Shown here: positions 10,376 through 18,516 of the stretch, piece by piece
Layout: each line of letters begins with the position of its first letter
How positions within the stretch are numbered: the stretch's first letter is position 1
NCBI RefSeq assembly: GCF_019455385.1
Contig: NZ_JACOFR010000037.1
Span: 1-62,790 of the forward strand
Origin: Bradyrhizobium sp. BR 10289
GTDB lineage: Bacteria > Pseudomonadota > Alphaproteobacteria > Rhizobiales > Xanthobacteraceae
Direction of reading: 5' to 3'
Length of the DNA: 62,790 nt
Notes under the pieces: model-generated
Told to the model about the DNA's origin: nothing
The model's input: the letters and a program-made list of their open reading frames with translations, nothing else
The model's database searches: none
Translations under genes and position numbers: made by a program

Positions 10376-12106
10376 TCAGGGCAGCACTTCCCGCCGTTCG
10401 CCGAGCCGCAGATCGAGCTCGGCCCGCTTGTCGGCCAAGAGGCCGGCCTGGGCGGCTTCAATCACGGTAAACAGCTCATGAGCGTCGCTGAGCCGGGTCA
10501 CGGTGACATAGCTGGCGCCGGCCTCGTAGAGCTCGCTCACGTCCGAAAGAAGGTCAGCCGTGGCGACGATCATAGCGGTCGGGTTGAGGGTGCGGACGTG
10601 ACGGACCAGCTTCTCGTTGCTGGCGCCCTTCAGCAGCGCATCCGGCACGCTGAGGATGATCATCTCGGACTTGCCGATGCCGGCATGGAGCAGCGTGTCG
10701 GCGCTGCTGATGTCGCCATAGATCACGTGCAGGCCGCGCGACAGCAGCGTCTGGTACACATTGGGGTTGAAGTCGATCACCGTGATCTGCTCGAGCAGCA
10801 CCGGAGCCTGCCGTTCGATCTCGGCCAAGAGCGCACTCGCCGCGCGGAAAAAGCCGAGGATGACGATGCGGCGGGCCTCGCCATGGCCGCCCTCGTGCCC
10901 CTCCTCGGCATGGCCGTTGCCATGGTCGAGATCCTTCAGGCCGATCCGCTTCAACGGGCCGATTGCCCAGCGGGTGATCTCGTCGCTGCGGCTCATCGCG
11001 AAGGTCGAGAGCACCGCCAGCACCACGAAGGCGAAGGAGGCCGCATTGGCGGTCTCGGCCGCGATATGGTGATCGTTGACGCCGGTCTGGATCACTACGA
11101 GCGAGAATTCCGAGATTTGCGCGAGGTTCAGGGCCGGCAACAGGCTGGCGCGCAGGCCCTGCTTCATCAAATAGAGCGGGGTGAAGGTGGTGACGAGACG
11201 GCTCACCACCGTGAAGGCCGCGATCATCAGCGCGAGCCCGATCACGGAGAGACCGGGCACGGGAATGGTCATGCCCAGCGCCACGAAGAACAGCGTGATG
11301 AAGAAATCCCGCAGCGTCGTGACCTTGGCGGTGACGTCGAGCGCGTAGGGAAAGGTCGAGAGCGAGACGCCGGCGATCAGCGCGCCCATCTCGCGCGACA
11401 GCGACAGCCGCTCGGCGGTCTCGGCGACGAGGAAGCACCAGGCCAGCGCCCCGAGCAGGATCAGCTCGGGCCGCCGCGCGATCTGATGGAACAGGCGCGG
11501 CAGCACATAGCGGCTGACCAGCAGTGCCGCGGCGACCAGCACCGCGACGCGGCCGATCGAGAGCAGGATGACGCTCATTTGCAGATTGGCGAGGCTCGGC
11601 TGCACCGCCAGGAACAGGATGGCGAAGATATCCTGAAGCACCAGCACGCCGAGCGTGATGCGGCCGGGCAGCGTGTCGAGCTCGCGCTTCTCGTAGAGCA
11701 CCTTGACGATGATGACGGTGCTCGACAGCGCACAGGCGACGCAGAGATAGACCGCGTCGAAATGCCCGCCACCGAGCGACAGGCCGATGCCGACGAAGAA
11801 CGCTACGCCGAGCAGGCAGCCGCCGAGCAGCTGGCCGCCGGCCGCGAACAGGATCACCTTGCCGGCCCGCACGATCTTCTTCAGGTCGATCTCGAGGCCG
11901 ATCATGAACAGCATGAAGATCAGGCCGAGCTCGGAGATAACGCTGATCGATTCCTGCGACTTGACCCAGCCGGCGCCGAATGGACCTATGCAAAAGCCGG
12001 CGATAAGGTAGGCCAGGATCAGGGGTTGCCGGGAGAAATGGGCCAAGAGGCCCAGCATCCAGGCAAACAGAATACAGAGAGTGATGTCGCGAATGAGCTC
12101 GTGCAT
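10376..12106 (-). CDS. CPA2-family monovalent cation:proton antiporter with RCK (TrkA-N) domain, KefB/YbaL-like
   Basis: This 576-residue inner-membrane protein has about 12 hydrophobic helices in residues 1-390, including a CPA2 core (ELGLIFMLFMIGLEID, VLVLQDIFAILFL, REMGALIAGVSLS, NLAQISEFSLVV). A cytosolic nucleotide-binding RCK domain follows from about residue 415 (RRIVILGFFRAASALL, VIYGDISSADTLLHAGI). It probably exports K+ or Na+ in exchange for protons, gated by ligand or redox state. The linker between the two parts is His/Glu-rich (DHGNGHAEEGHEGGHGEA). The start at 12106 overlaps the 5' region of a divergent gene by close spacing only. Confidence 0.9.
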   Translation of the reverse strand: MHELIRDITLCILFAWMLGLLAHFSRQPLILAYLIAGFCIGPFGAGWVKSQESISVISELGLIFMLFMIGLEIDLKKIVRAGKVILFAAGGQLLGGCLLGVAFFVGIGLSLGGGHFDAVYLCVACALSSTVIIVKVLYEKRELDTLPGRITLGVLVLQDIFAILFLAVQPSLANLQMSVILLSIGRVAVLVAAALLVSRYVLPRLFHQIARRPELILLGALAWCFLVAETAERLSLSREMGALIAGVSLSTFPYALDVTAKVTTLRDFFITLFFVALGMTIPVPGLSVIGLALMIAAFTVVSRLVTTFTPLYLMKQGLRASLLPALNLAQISEFSLVVIQTGVNDHHIAAETANAASFAFVVLAVLSTFAMSRSDEITRWAIGPLKRIGLKDLDHGNGHAEEGHEGGHGEARRIVILGFFRAASALLAEIERQAPVLLEQITVIDFNPNVYQTLLSRGLHVIYGDISSADTLLHAGIGKSEMIILSVPDALLKGASNEKLVRHVRTLNPTAMIVATADLLSDVSELYEAGASYVTVTRLSDAHELFTVIEAAQAGLLADKRAELDLRLGERREVLP

Positions 12107-12173
12107 GCCGAATTGGTCCGTTTTGCCGCACCCTAGTGACCGAGTGCGACGCGGCAAGCGAGCAATTCGTCAC

Positions 12174-12698
12174 ATGCGGATCGTGCTCTGGCTGATCATC
12201 CTGCTGGTCCCCCTCGCACTCGGACCGGTGGCTGCGCAGCCCAAGGTCAATATCGAACAAAGCTTTGCCGATTCGCTCACGGCGCTGCCGAAGGAGGAAC
12301 TCACCGTGTCCGGCGGGTTCTACGTGCCGGCCTATTCCAGCGTTGCGATGAGCCAGGGCAAGCTGCGCGTCGACTTCTCGGTGACCTTGAGCGTGCACAA
12401 CGCCTCGGAGACGCAAGCGCTGGTGCTCAAACGCATCGCCTATTTCGACACCGCAGGCAAGCAGGTCGAGAGCTATCTGAAGGCGCCGGTGGCGCTCAAG
12501 CCCCTCGCCACGGTCTCGATCTTCATCCCGACCGACGACGTGCGCGGCGGCACCGGCGCCAATTTCCTCGTCGACTGGGCTGCAACAGGCGAGATCGCCG
12601 AGCCCGTGGTCGAGGCCCTGATGGTTGGCGGCGTCGCCAATTCGCATTACGCTTTCATCAGCCAGGGCCGCCCGACCAGGACGGCCGGCAAGAAGTAA
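12174..12698 (+). CDS. DUF3124 secreted protein
   Basis: The 174-residue product has a signal peptide (MRIVLWLIILLVPLALG... with cleavage after VAAQ) and a single domain matching DUF3124 by wording (YVPAYSSVAMSQGKLRVDFSVTLSV and IFIPTDDVRGGTGANFLVDW). The function of the family is unknown; members are exported and short. The start at 12174 places the signal peptide correctly. It is divergent from the KefB-like gene with 67 bases between starts, so the two may share a control region. Confidence 0.8.
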   Translation: MRIVLWLIILLVPLALGPVAAQPKVNIEQSFADSLTALPKEELTVSGGFYVPAYSSVAMSQGKLRVDFSVTLSVHNASETQALVLKRIAYFDTAGKQVESYLKAPVALKPLATVSIFIPTDDVRGGTGANFLVDWAATGEIAEPVVEALMVGGVANSHYAFISQGRPTRTAGKK

Positions 12699-12786
12699 GG
12701 CCCGTCCGACCAAGTCGATCGGCAAGACGTAAGGCGGACCGGCGCAACGCCGGCTGCTCAACAAGAACAAAACGAGGAACGCTCCC

Positions 12787-14019
12787 ATGACGTCCAGCTT
12801 CGATTTCGCGCCTCTGTTCCCCGCAGGGCTGCCGGCTCCGACTGCCCGCTGGACCGGGCTTGCCAAATACAGCTTTGTCGGCGGCAACAACGATCCTGAG
12901 CAAGTGCCGCTTGACGAGCTGATCGAGGCGGCCAACGCGGTGCTGCGGCGCGAAGGCCGCTCGCTCGCCACTTACGGGCTGGCACATGGTCCGCAAGGTT
13001 ATCTGCCCCTGCGCGAATTCCTGGTGACCAAGCTGAAGCGCGATGCCGGCATCAATTGCACGGTCGACGATCTCCTGATCGTCTCCGGCTCGCTCCAGGC
13101 GCTCGACCTCGTCAACGCGACGCTGCTGACGCGCGGCGATACCGTGATCTTCGAGCAGGACAGCTATCAGGGCTCACTGACCCGCCTCGCGCGGCTCGGC
13201 GTCAACGTCACAGGCATCCCGCTCGACGAGGACGGCATGCGCGTGGACGCGCTGGCCTCGGCGCTGGCCGACCTCAAAAGCCACGGCATCCGTCCCAAAT
13301 ACATCTACACCATTCCGACCGTGCAGAACCCGACCGGCAGCATCATGCCCGAAAACCGCCGCGCCGAGCTGGTGCGCCTCGCGGGCGACTATGGCGTGCC
13401 CATCTTCGAGGACGATTGCTACGCCGACCTGGTCTGGTCAGGACAGCGCCCGCCCGCGATCTACGCGATGAGCCCGAACGGTGGGGTGATCCATATCGGC
13501 TCGTTCTCGAAATCGATCGCGCCGGCGCTGCGCGTCGGCTTCATCGTCGCGCCCTGGGATGTGATGTCGCGAATGCTGTCGCTGAAGACCGATGCCGGCT
13601 CCGGCGCGCTGGAGCAGATGGTGCTGGCGGCCTATTGCAAGGCGCATTTTGCGACCCACGTGCCGGCGCTGACGAAAGCGCTGCGCACCAAGCTCGACAC
13701 GCTGATGGAGGCGCTGAACGAGCAGTTCGGGACGGCGGCCGAATTCGAGGAGCCCAAGGGCGGCATCTTCCTCTGGGTCAAGCTGCCCGACCAGGTCGAT
13801 ACGCTGAAGCTGTACCAGGCCGCGCTCGCCGCCGGCGTCTCGATCAATCCGGGGCCGGAATGGTCGACCAGCAAGCCCCATTCCAGCTCCCGGCTGCGAC
13901 TGTGCTTTGCCAGCCCCTCGCATCAGCAGATTCGCGAGGGAGTCGCCGTGCTGGCCGAGGTCTGCCGCAAGGAGTTCGGCGTGCCGGCCCGCAGCGCCAA
14001 CGTGGAGAAGCGGGCTTAG
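12787..14019 (+). CDS. PLP-dependent aminotransferase, class I/II (2-aminoadipate/MocR-type)
   Basis: The protein has 410 residues. Fold-type I motifs include PTVQNPTGSIMPENRR, EDDCYADLVW and the lysine that binds PLP in GSFSKSIAPALRVGF (Lys near 242), with the phosphate-binding Arg shortly after. Wording is close to LysN/2-aminoadipate transaminases and to the catalytic half of MocR regulators, but no DNA-binding domain is present. GAGGAA precedes the ATG. The amino-acid substrate is uncertain. Confidence 0.88.
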   Translation: MTSSFDFAPLFPAGLPAPTARWTGLAKYSFVGGNNDPEQVPLDELIEAANAVLRREGRSLATYGLAHGPQGYLPLREFLVTKLKRDAGINCTVDDLLIVSGSLQALDLVNATLLTRGDTVIFEQDSYQGSLTRLARLGVNVTGIPLDEDGMRVDALASALADLKSHGIRPKYIYTIPTVQNPTGSIMPENRRAELVRLAGDYGVPIFEDDCYADLVWSGQRPPAIYAMSPNGGVIHIGSFSKSIAPALRVGFIVAPWDVMSRMLSLKTDAGSGALEQMVLAAYCKAHFATHVPALTKALRTKLDTLMEALNEQFGTAAEFEEPKGGIFLWVKLPDQVDTLKLYQAALAAGVSINPGPEWSTSKPHSSSRLRLCFASPSHQQIREGVAVLAEVCRKEFGVPARSANVEKRA

Positions 14020-14052
14020 GGCGCGACGGAATCAGGCTCGATCGACGTGCGG

Positions 14053-14083
14053 GATCACCTCTCCCTGACAGGGAGAGGTGATC
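14053..14083. terminator. Long perfect hairpin after the aminotransferase gene
   Basis: A 14-bp perfect inverted repeat (GATCACCTCTCCCT / AGGGAGAGGTGATC) with a 3-base loop lies between the convergent aminotransferase and XRE genes. It has no T-run. It resembles short palindromic repeats in these genomes and may stop both transcripts. Confidence 0.6.
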
Positions 14084-14135
14084 GAGCCCCGGCTGGCATT
14101 GATTTAACCAAGGCAGGTTTCGTATCAGCGGCACA

Positions 14136-14441
14136 TCAAGCCGCTTGTGGCTGGCTGCCGTGAATCGCGGAGGCCAGCCGCAGCAGCAGCACGATCGAGA
14201 CATTGCCCTTCCCGGCCTCGATCTGGGCGATATAGCGCTCGGATATCCCGGAGCGGCGGGCCAGCTCCCGGCGCGACAGGTCGCAGCGGGCACGCGAGGT
14301 CCTCAGGCGCTCGCCCAACTCGGCCAGAAACGCGGCCTCGGAATAGGGCGGCGCGGCACAGCTCCCCGGCAGCACTTCGCCCGCAAAATCCATGACTTGA
14401 TTCAGCATCGCTCTATCCACGTTCGCCTTCGGGACCGTCAT
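14136..14441 (-). CDS. XRE-family transcriptional regulator, HTH only
   Basis: The 101-residue protein consists of a short N-terminal segment and one helix-turn-helix (ELGERLRTSRARCDLSRREL, then RRSGISERYIAQIEAGKG). The wording ARRSGISERYIAQIEAGKGNVSI closely recalls the DNA-binding half of BoxR/BzdR regulators, which carry a shikimate-kinase-like sensor domain. Here the protein ends right after the helix-turn-helix (HGSQPQAA) and no sensor domain is encoded downstream. The ATG at 14441 follows AGGGGTAGG. The target and ligand are unknown. Confidence 0.75.
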   Translation of the reverse strand: MTVPKANVDRAMLNQVMDFAGEVLPGSCAAPPYSEAAFLAELGERLRTSRARCDLSRRELARRSGISERYIAQIEAGKGNVSIVLLLRLASAIHGSQPQAA

Positions 14442-14566
14442 CCTACCCCTGATGCAGCCGGCCTCATTGACGCGGATCAAATTCGCGCGCGACCGGCGGC
14501 TGCCGTGGACGGCCACGGGCGGGATGCTACACTTTGGAATTCTTCGAGGCGGGGGTTCTTACGGAT

Positions 14567-15019
14567 ATGGTGCGTTGTCCAGGCCGCGGGATCGCGGCTG
14601 CGATGGTGTGGGTCGCGTTCACGTCCGCCGCCGGTGCCGAGACGCTTGCCGCGACGGTCGAGCAATGGGGCCTGCTCGGCTCATGGGCGGTCGACTGCTC
14701 CGCCCGGCCCGACCGCGACAAGGGCGCGCTGTTGACTTATGAAATCCGGAAGGACGGCCGCGTCATGTACGGGCGCAATTTCGGCGACGCCAAGGACGAG
14801 AACGAGGTGGTGTCTGCCACCGTCAATGCCGAAGGCCTGCTCAACGTGATGGTGTATTTCCCGTCGCTGCAGCAGACGCGTGAGTTCGGCCTGCTGCTCA
14901 CGCAAGAAGGCAGCCTGCGCGCGATCTACAATCGCAACGAGCGCGGCGTGTACACGATCAAGGACGGCAAATACGTCGCGACCGGCGCGCCGACGCCGCC
15001 GCAGCAACGCTGCGATTAA
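14567..15019 (+). CDS. Hypothetical secreted protein
   Basis: The 150-residue product has a hydrophobic N-terminus ending in SAAGAE (predicted signal cleavage) and a compact domain starting at WGLLGSWAVDC. It contains two cysteines after cleavage, one near the new N-terminus and one at the very C-terminus (QQRCD), which could pair. No family is recognised. The start at 14567 gives the best signal peptide; the frame is open to 14534. Confidence 0.6.
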   Translation: MVRCPGRGIAAAMVWVAFTSAAGAETLAATVEQWGLLGSWAVDCSARPDRDKGALLTYEIRKDGRVMYGRNFGDAKDENEVVSATVNAEGLLNVMVYFPSLQQTREFGLLLTQEGSLRAIYNRNERGVYTIKDGKYVATGAPTPPQQRCD

Positions 15020-15067
15020 CGATCGCTGATTCTGAATGTCCATTCAGAATTCTCTTCGCGTTCCTCC

Positions 15068-15092
15068 GGAACGTTCATCCGAATGCGCGGTT
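15068..15092 (+). promoter_or_regulatory. EcfG-like promoter (GGAAC-N16-GGTT)
   Basis: GGAAC at 15068-15072 and GGTT at 15089-15092 are separated by exactly 16 bases and lie about 30 bases before the start of the His-rich protein gene. The alphaproteobacterial EcfG consensus is GGAAC-N16/17-CGTT, so one base of the -10 box differs. Confidence 0.6.
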
Positions 15093-15122
15093 TAGATTTG
15101 CATTCGATTGGAGGAGGACATC

Positions 15123-15344
15123 ATGAAGAAACTTGGTTATGTCGTTGCCGCTCTGGGTGCGCTCGCGGTTGCGGCGCCGACGATGGCGAGTGCCGAGACG
15201 GTGGTGATCAAGCGTGGTCATCATCACGGCTACGGCGCCCGCGCCGAATTCCGCGAGCATCGCGACCACGGCTGGCATCGCGGCTGGCGCCATCACGACC
15301 GGGTCGTGGTGGTCAAGCGCGGCCATCACCACCACTGGGATTAA
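15123..15344 (+). CDS. Small histidine-rich exported protein
   Basis: This 73-residue protein has a clear Sec signal peptide (MKKLGYVVAALGALAVAAPT..., cleavage after ASAE). The mature part of about 50 residues is dominated by His, Arg and Gly. A near-repeated module VVIKRGHHH / VVVKRGHHHH opens and closes it. GGAGGAGGA precedes the ATG. Periplasmic metal buffering is a reasonable guess but not shown. An EcfG-like promoter precedes it and a clean hairpin terminator follows, so it is a stand-alone transcription unit. Confidence 0.8.
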   Translation: MKKLGYVVAALGALAVAAPTMASAETVVIKRGHHHGYGARAEFREHRDHGWHRGWRHHDRVVVVKRGHHHHWD

Positions 15345-15360
15345 TGCGCAACGCAACATG

Positions 15361-15385
15361 GAAATGGCCCCTCGCGGGCCATTTC
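15361..15385 (+). terminator. Rho-independent terminator
   Basis: GAAATGGCCC and GGGCCATTTC form a perfect 10-bp stem with a 5-base loop, followed by CTTTG, 16 bases after the stop of the His-rich protein gene. Confidence 0.7.
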
Positions 15386-15398
15386 TTTGCGCTCTCTT

Positions 15399-15520
15399 GT
15401 AGGGTGGGCAAAGCGAAGCGTGCCCACGAATTCTTTCCATCGCGAGAGATCGTGGGCACGGCGCGAAGGCGCGCCTTTGCCCACCTACGATTCTTTTCCT
15501 TCTCCCCTTGTGGGAGAAGG
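15399..15520. repeat. Interspersed repeats (GTAGGGTGGGCAAAG element and a CCTTCTCCC hairpin)
   Basis: GTAGGGTGGGCAAAG at the left and CTTTGCCCACCTAC at the right form a long-range inverted repeat with inner CGTGCCCACGA and TCGTGGGCACG arms. This is a widespread alphaproteobacterial intergenic element. It is followed by a separate hairpin CCTTCTCCC / GGGAGAAGG. Neither has coding character. Confidence 0.7.
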
Positions 15521-15544
15521 TGAAATAGCGCCCGCGTCGAAGTA

Positions 15545-16363
15545 TCAATCCCAATCCGGCGCAAAAGCCGGATTGACGCAGCGCTTGTCCTTGGGCAGCG
15601 CGGCGATCTTGTTGCGGTCGGCATCGTCGAGCGTGATCTTCAGCGCATCGAGATTGGCCTGCTGGCTCTCGCGGCGCGAGGCCTTGGGGATCGCGGCGAC
15701 GCCGTCCTGATCGAGCAGCCACTTCAGCGCGACTTGCGCGGCGCTCGCATTGTGCTTGGCGCCGATCTCGGCCAGCACCGGATCTGACGCCACGCGTCCC
15801 TGCGCCAGCGGACAATAGGCGACCAGCGGGATCGACTTGGCGTTCAGATAAGCCAGCATCTTCGATTGATCGAGCATGGCGTGATATTCGATCTGGTTGC
15901 AGGCGATCGGCGCCTTGATGTCCTCGACGGCGATCTTGAGCAGCGCGGTGGTGAAATTGGCAACGCCAATGGCCCGCGTCCGCCCCTCCTCCTTCAGCTT
16001 CATGAGGGTCTCGAACACCGCGCCCCAGTTCGCCGACTTCGACGGCCAATGCACGAGATAGAGGTCGACATGGTCGAGCCTGAGCTTGGTCAGGCTGGCG
16101 TCGAAGGCACGGCGAATCGCATCAGGGGCCAGGTTCTCGTGCCAGACCTTCGTGGTGACGTGTAGCTCGCCGCGCGGCAAGCGGGCCGCGGCGAGCGCAG
16201 AGCCGATGGCCTCCTCGTTGGCGTACATCTCGGCGGTGTCGATGTGGCGATAGCCGATCGACAGCGCGCTCTCGACCGCGGCGCGGCAGGCATCGCCCTG
16301 CATGCGGAAGGTGCCGAGGCCGAGCTTGGGCATGCTGATGCCCTGCGTCTTCAGATGATCCAT
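15545..16363 (-). CDS. Aldo/keto reductase (2,5-diketo-D-gluconate reductase-like)
   Basis: The 272-residue NADPH-dependent oxidoreductase has the AKR catalytic tetrad in place. The Asp is in GYRHIDTAEMYANE with the Tyr at MY, the Lys is in TKVWHENL, and the His is in LYLVHWPSK. The cofactor region IPKASRRESQQANLDAL is present. The ATG follows AGGAG. The physiological carbonyl substrate is unknown. Confidence 0.9.
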   Translation of the reverse strand: MDHLKTQGISMPKLGLGTFRMQGDACRAAVESALSIGYRHIDTAEMYANEEAIGSALAAARLPRGELHVTTKVWHENLAPDAIRRAFDASLTKLRLDHVDLYLVHWPSKSANWGAVFETLMKLKEEGRTRAIGVANFTTALLKIAVEDIKAPIACNQIEYHAMLDQSKMLAYLNAKSIPLVAYCPLAQGRVASDPVLAEIGAKHNASAAQVALKWLLDQDGVAAIPKASRRESQQANLDALKITLDDADRNKIAALPKDKRCVNPAFAPDWD

Positions 16364-16528
16364 GGCTCAACTCCTGACGTATCTCATATAGCCGAACACG
16401 CGGTGGGGCCGCGAAGGCAGGCTCGTTGGTGATGGAAAAGAAGTGGCGGGAAAGATCAATATAGCGCGAATGGCGCAGGGCCGCCAATCAAGATCGGGTT
16501 AGGTTTGGGACGCACGATGCATCCCCAT

Positions 16529-16608
16529 CGTCATGGCCGGGCCTGTCCCGGCCATCCACGCCTGGCGGCACGAAGATCGTGGATGCTCGGGACAAGCCCG
16601 GGCATGAC
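16529..16608. repeat. Interspersed palindromic repeat, copy 2, inside the 3' end of phoD
   Basis: The design is the same as the element at 5612-5703: GTCATGGCCGGGCCTGTCCCGGCCATCCACG, then CGTGGATGCTCGGGACAAGCCCGGGCATGAC (each described here by its ends). Its left boundary GTCATG supplies the stop codon of phoD, and about 25 C-terminal codons of phoD lie within it. Confidence 0.85.
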
Positions 16609-18204
16609 AACGGAGAGACCGCCGTCCCTCACGAATGCTGCGCCACCACGGCCGGGCCGGGCCTGCGGCTGCGGCACGATGTCGACCGACCAGAGGTCGC
16701 GGTTGTCGACGTCCTTCAGGGTGACCGTCATCACGCCACTGCGGCCGTCGATATCGACGCGGCCGAAGAACTGAAGGCCGAAGCACGGCGCGAGGTTCTC
16801 GCCCTGCGCGGCGCTGCATCCGTTCTGATACATCGCGACCGGCCCAAAGGTGTTGTCGAGCTCGCCCGGGCCCCAGGTGCCGGCATGCAGCGGGCCGGAG
16901 ACGAACTCCCAGAACGGCTCGAACTCCTGAAACTGTGCCTGGTTCGGGTCGTAATAATGCGCGGCGGTGTAGTGCATGTCGGCGGTGAGCCAGACGATGT
17001 TGCGCACGCCTGCGCGCTTGATCGAGCCGAGCAGATCGGCGATCTCGTGCTCGCGCCGGTCCGGTGCGCCGTTGCCGAGCGCGACGGCGTCCAGGCTGAC
17101 GAGGCCGATCGGCAGGTCGGCCGCGATCACCTTCCAGGTCGCGCGCGAAGCCGCGAGCTCCCGTTTCAGCCAGGCGAGCTGCTCGGCCCCGAGGATCCAG
17201 CCGCGGTGGTCGTCGCCCTTGTTCCAGCTGTCATCGCGATAGCTGCGCATGTCGATCATGAAGACGTCGAGCAGCGGACCGTAGGCGATCTTGCGATAGA
17301 CCCGGCCCTGCCGGGCGCCGAGATCGCGGATCGGCATGAATTCGAAAAAGGCGCGGCGGGCGCGCGCGACCAGGCGCGGGGTGCCGTCGTCCTCATAGCC
17401 GGCCTCGTCGTAGCTGGCGATCGGCGACCAGTCATTGGTGACCTCGTGGTCGTCCCATTGCGCGAGCATCGGCACCTCCGCGTGGAACGCACGAAAGTGC
17501 TCGTCGAGATGGTTGTATTTGTAGTTGCCGCGAAACTGCGCCAGCGTGTGCGCGACCTCGGCCTTCTCCTCGGTCACGAGGTTGCGCCAGGTCTCGCCGT
17601 TCGGCAGCGTCTGCTCGTACGGGATCGTGCAGTCGGCGTAGATATGATCGCCGGAGTGGATGAAGAAGTCCGGGCGATTGTCGAGCATGGTGCGATAGCT
17701 GCGGTAGCCGCCACGCGCGAGGTCGATGCCCCAGCCCTGACCTGCCACGTCGCCCGACCACAGGAACGAGATCGACTGGCCGGCCGACGGCGCGGTGCGG
17801 AAATGACCGACGCGGCTTTCGCCGGCAATGCCGGTCGCGATGTCGTCGAAGCGCACGCGGTAAAAGATGTCCTGCCCCGGCGGCAGATCGTCGAGCTGCA
17901 GCTTTGCGGTGAAGTCGGCCTCGGGCAGCGCGTCGCGCGATGCCGATGCAATGATGGTCTTGAAGCTTTCGACGGTCGAATACTCGACCTGCATCCGTGC
18001 AGGCCGGTCGGCGCGGGCCCAGACCATTGCGGAGCGATCCGAGACATCGCCGGACTGGATGCCGCCTGCGATCTGCGGGCGGGCGGCGGCACGGCTGATG
18101 TACGGCGTTGCGAACGTGCCTAGCGAAGCAACGGCAAGGCTGGAGGTCGAGCGGACCAGGAACTGTCGCCGGGTCCATGCGCGCGTGGCGCGGAGCGATA
18201 CCAT
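16531..18204 (-). CDS. phoD: Alkaline phosphatase D (PhoD), Tat-exported
   Basis: The 557-residue protein is a calcium/iron-dependent phosphodi/monoesterase exported to the periplasm. The N-terminus has a twin-arginine signal (TRRQFLVRSTSSLAVASLG). The PhoD domain carries the expected metal motifs: SGDHIYADC, DDHEVTNDW, LTADMHYTAAHYY and FEFVSGPLHAGTWG. The family domain ends near LWSVDIVPQP. The remaining ~45 residues include a stretch (VMPGLVPSIHDLRAARRGWP) encoded by an interspersed palindromic repeat, so the C-terminus appears to have been replaced or extended by insertion of that element. No Pho box was recognised upstream. Confidence 0.92.
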   Translation of the reverse strand: MVSLRATRAWTRRQFLVRSTSSLAVASLGTFATPYISRAAARPQIAGGIQSGDVSDRSAMVWARADRPARMQVEYSTVESFKTIIASASRDALPEADFTAKLQLDDLPPGQDIFYRVRFDDIATGIAGESRVGHFRTAPSAGQSISFLWSGDVAGQGWGIDLARGGYRSYRTMLDNRPDFFIHSGDHIYADCTIPYEQTLPNGETWRNLVTEEKAEVAHTLAQFRGNYKYNHLDEHFRAFHAEVPMLAQWDDHEVTNDWSPIASYDEAGYEDDGTPRLVARARRAFFEFMPIRDLGARQGRVYRKIAYGPLLDVFMIDMRSYRDDSWNKGDDHRGWILGAEQLAWLKRELAASRATWKVIAADLPIGLVSLDAVALGNGAPDRREHEIADLLGSIKRAGVRNIVWLTADMHYTAAHYYDPNQAQFQEFEPFWEFVSGPLHAGTWGPGELDNTFGPVAMYQNGCSAAQGENLAPCFGLQFFGRVDIDGRSGVMTVTLKDVDNRDLWSVDIVPQPQARPGRGGAAFVRDGGLSVVMPGLVPSIHDLRAARRGWPGQARP

Positions 18205-18516
18205 TCAGGATACCTTCGTCGAATCGCGACGGAAGGTGCCTGCGCCGTTTGACTCCTATCCTTACGGTTTCTTGACCCGGGGCCTACGGTTTTGCGACGT
18301 GGGGATGACGAGCAAGACCGCAGCCGCGGGGAAGGTGCGCTCCCTCGCCCCGCTTGCGAGGCCGCGACGAGCTCCGCTCGCGCTGAGAGGGTTGGGGTGA
18401 AGGGCCTCTATCCGCGCGTGAGATCGTCGAGGGACCTGTACCCCCTCACCCGCCGCGCTTTGCGCGTCGACCTCTCCCCGCAAGCGGGGCGAGGTAAAGG
18501 AAGCGCGTCGTGTCGC
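18205..18516. repeat. Intergenic region dominated by a long-range inverted repeat
   Basis: No gene is seen. The segments at 18343-18358 (CCTCGCCCCGCTTGCG) and 18479-18494 (its exact reverse complement) form a 16-bp perfect inverted repeat. Within it are GAGAGGGTTGGGGTGA and CCCCCTCACCCGCCGC, typical words of a widespread alphaproteobacterial intergenic repeat. Confidence 0.7.

Noticed and set aside
9131..10380. FMN riboswitch before the riboflavin gene
   Set aside because: The conserved aptamer core expected of an FMN riboswitch is not visible in the 168-base leader. Only a different hairpin structure is present.
12106..12971. Long minus-strand frame from 10554 to 12971
   Set aside because: It overlaps the KefB-type gene in another frame, and its translation is low-complexity and without known motifs. 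The KefB frame has clear membrane and RCK signatures.
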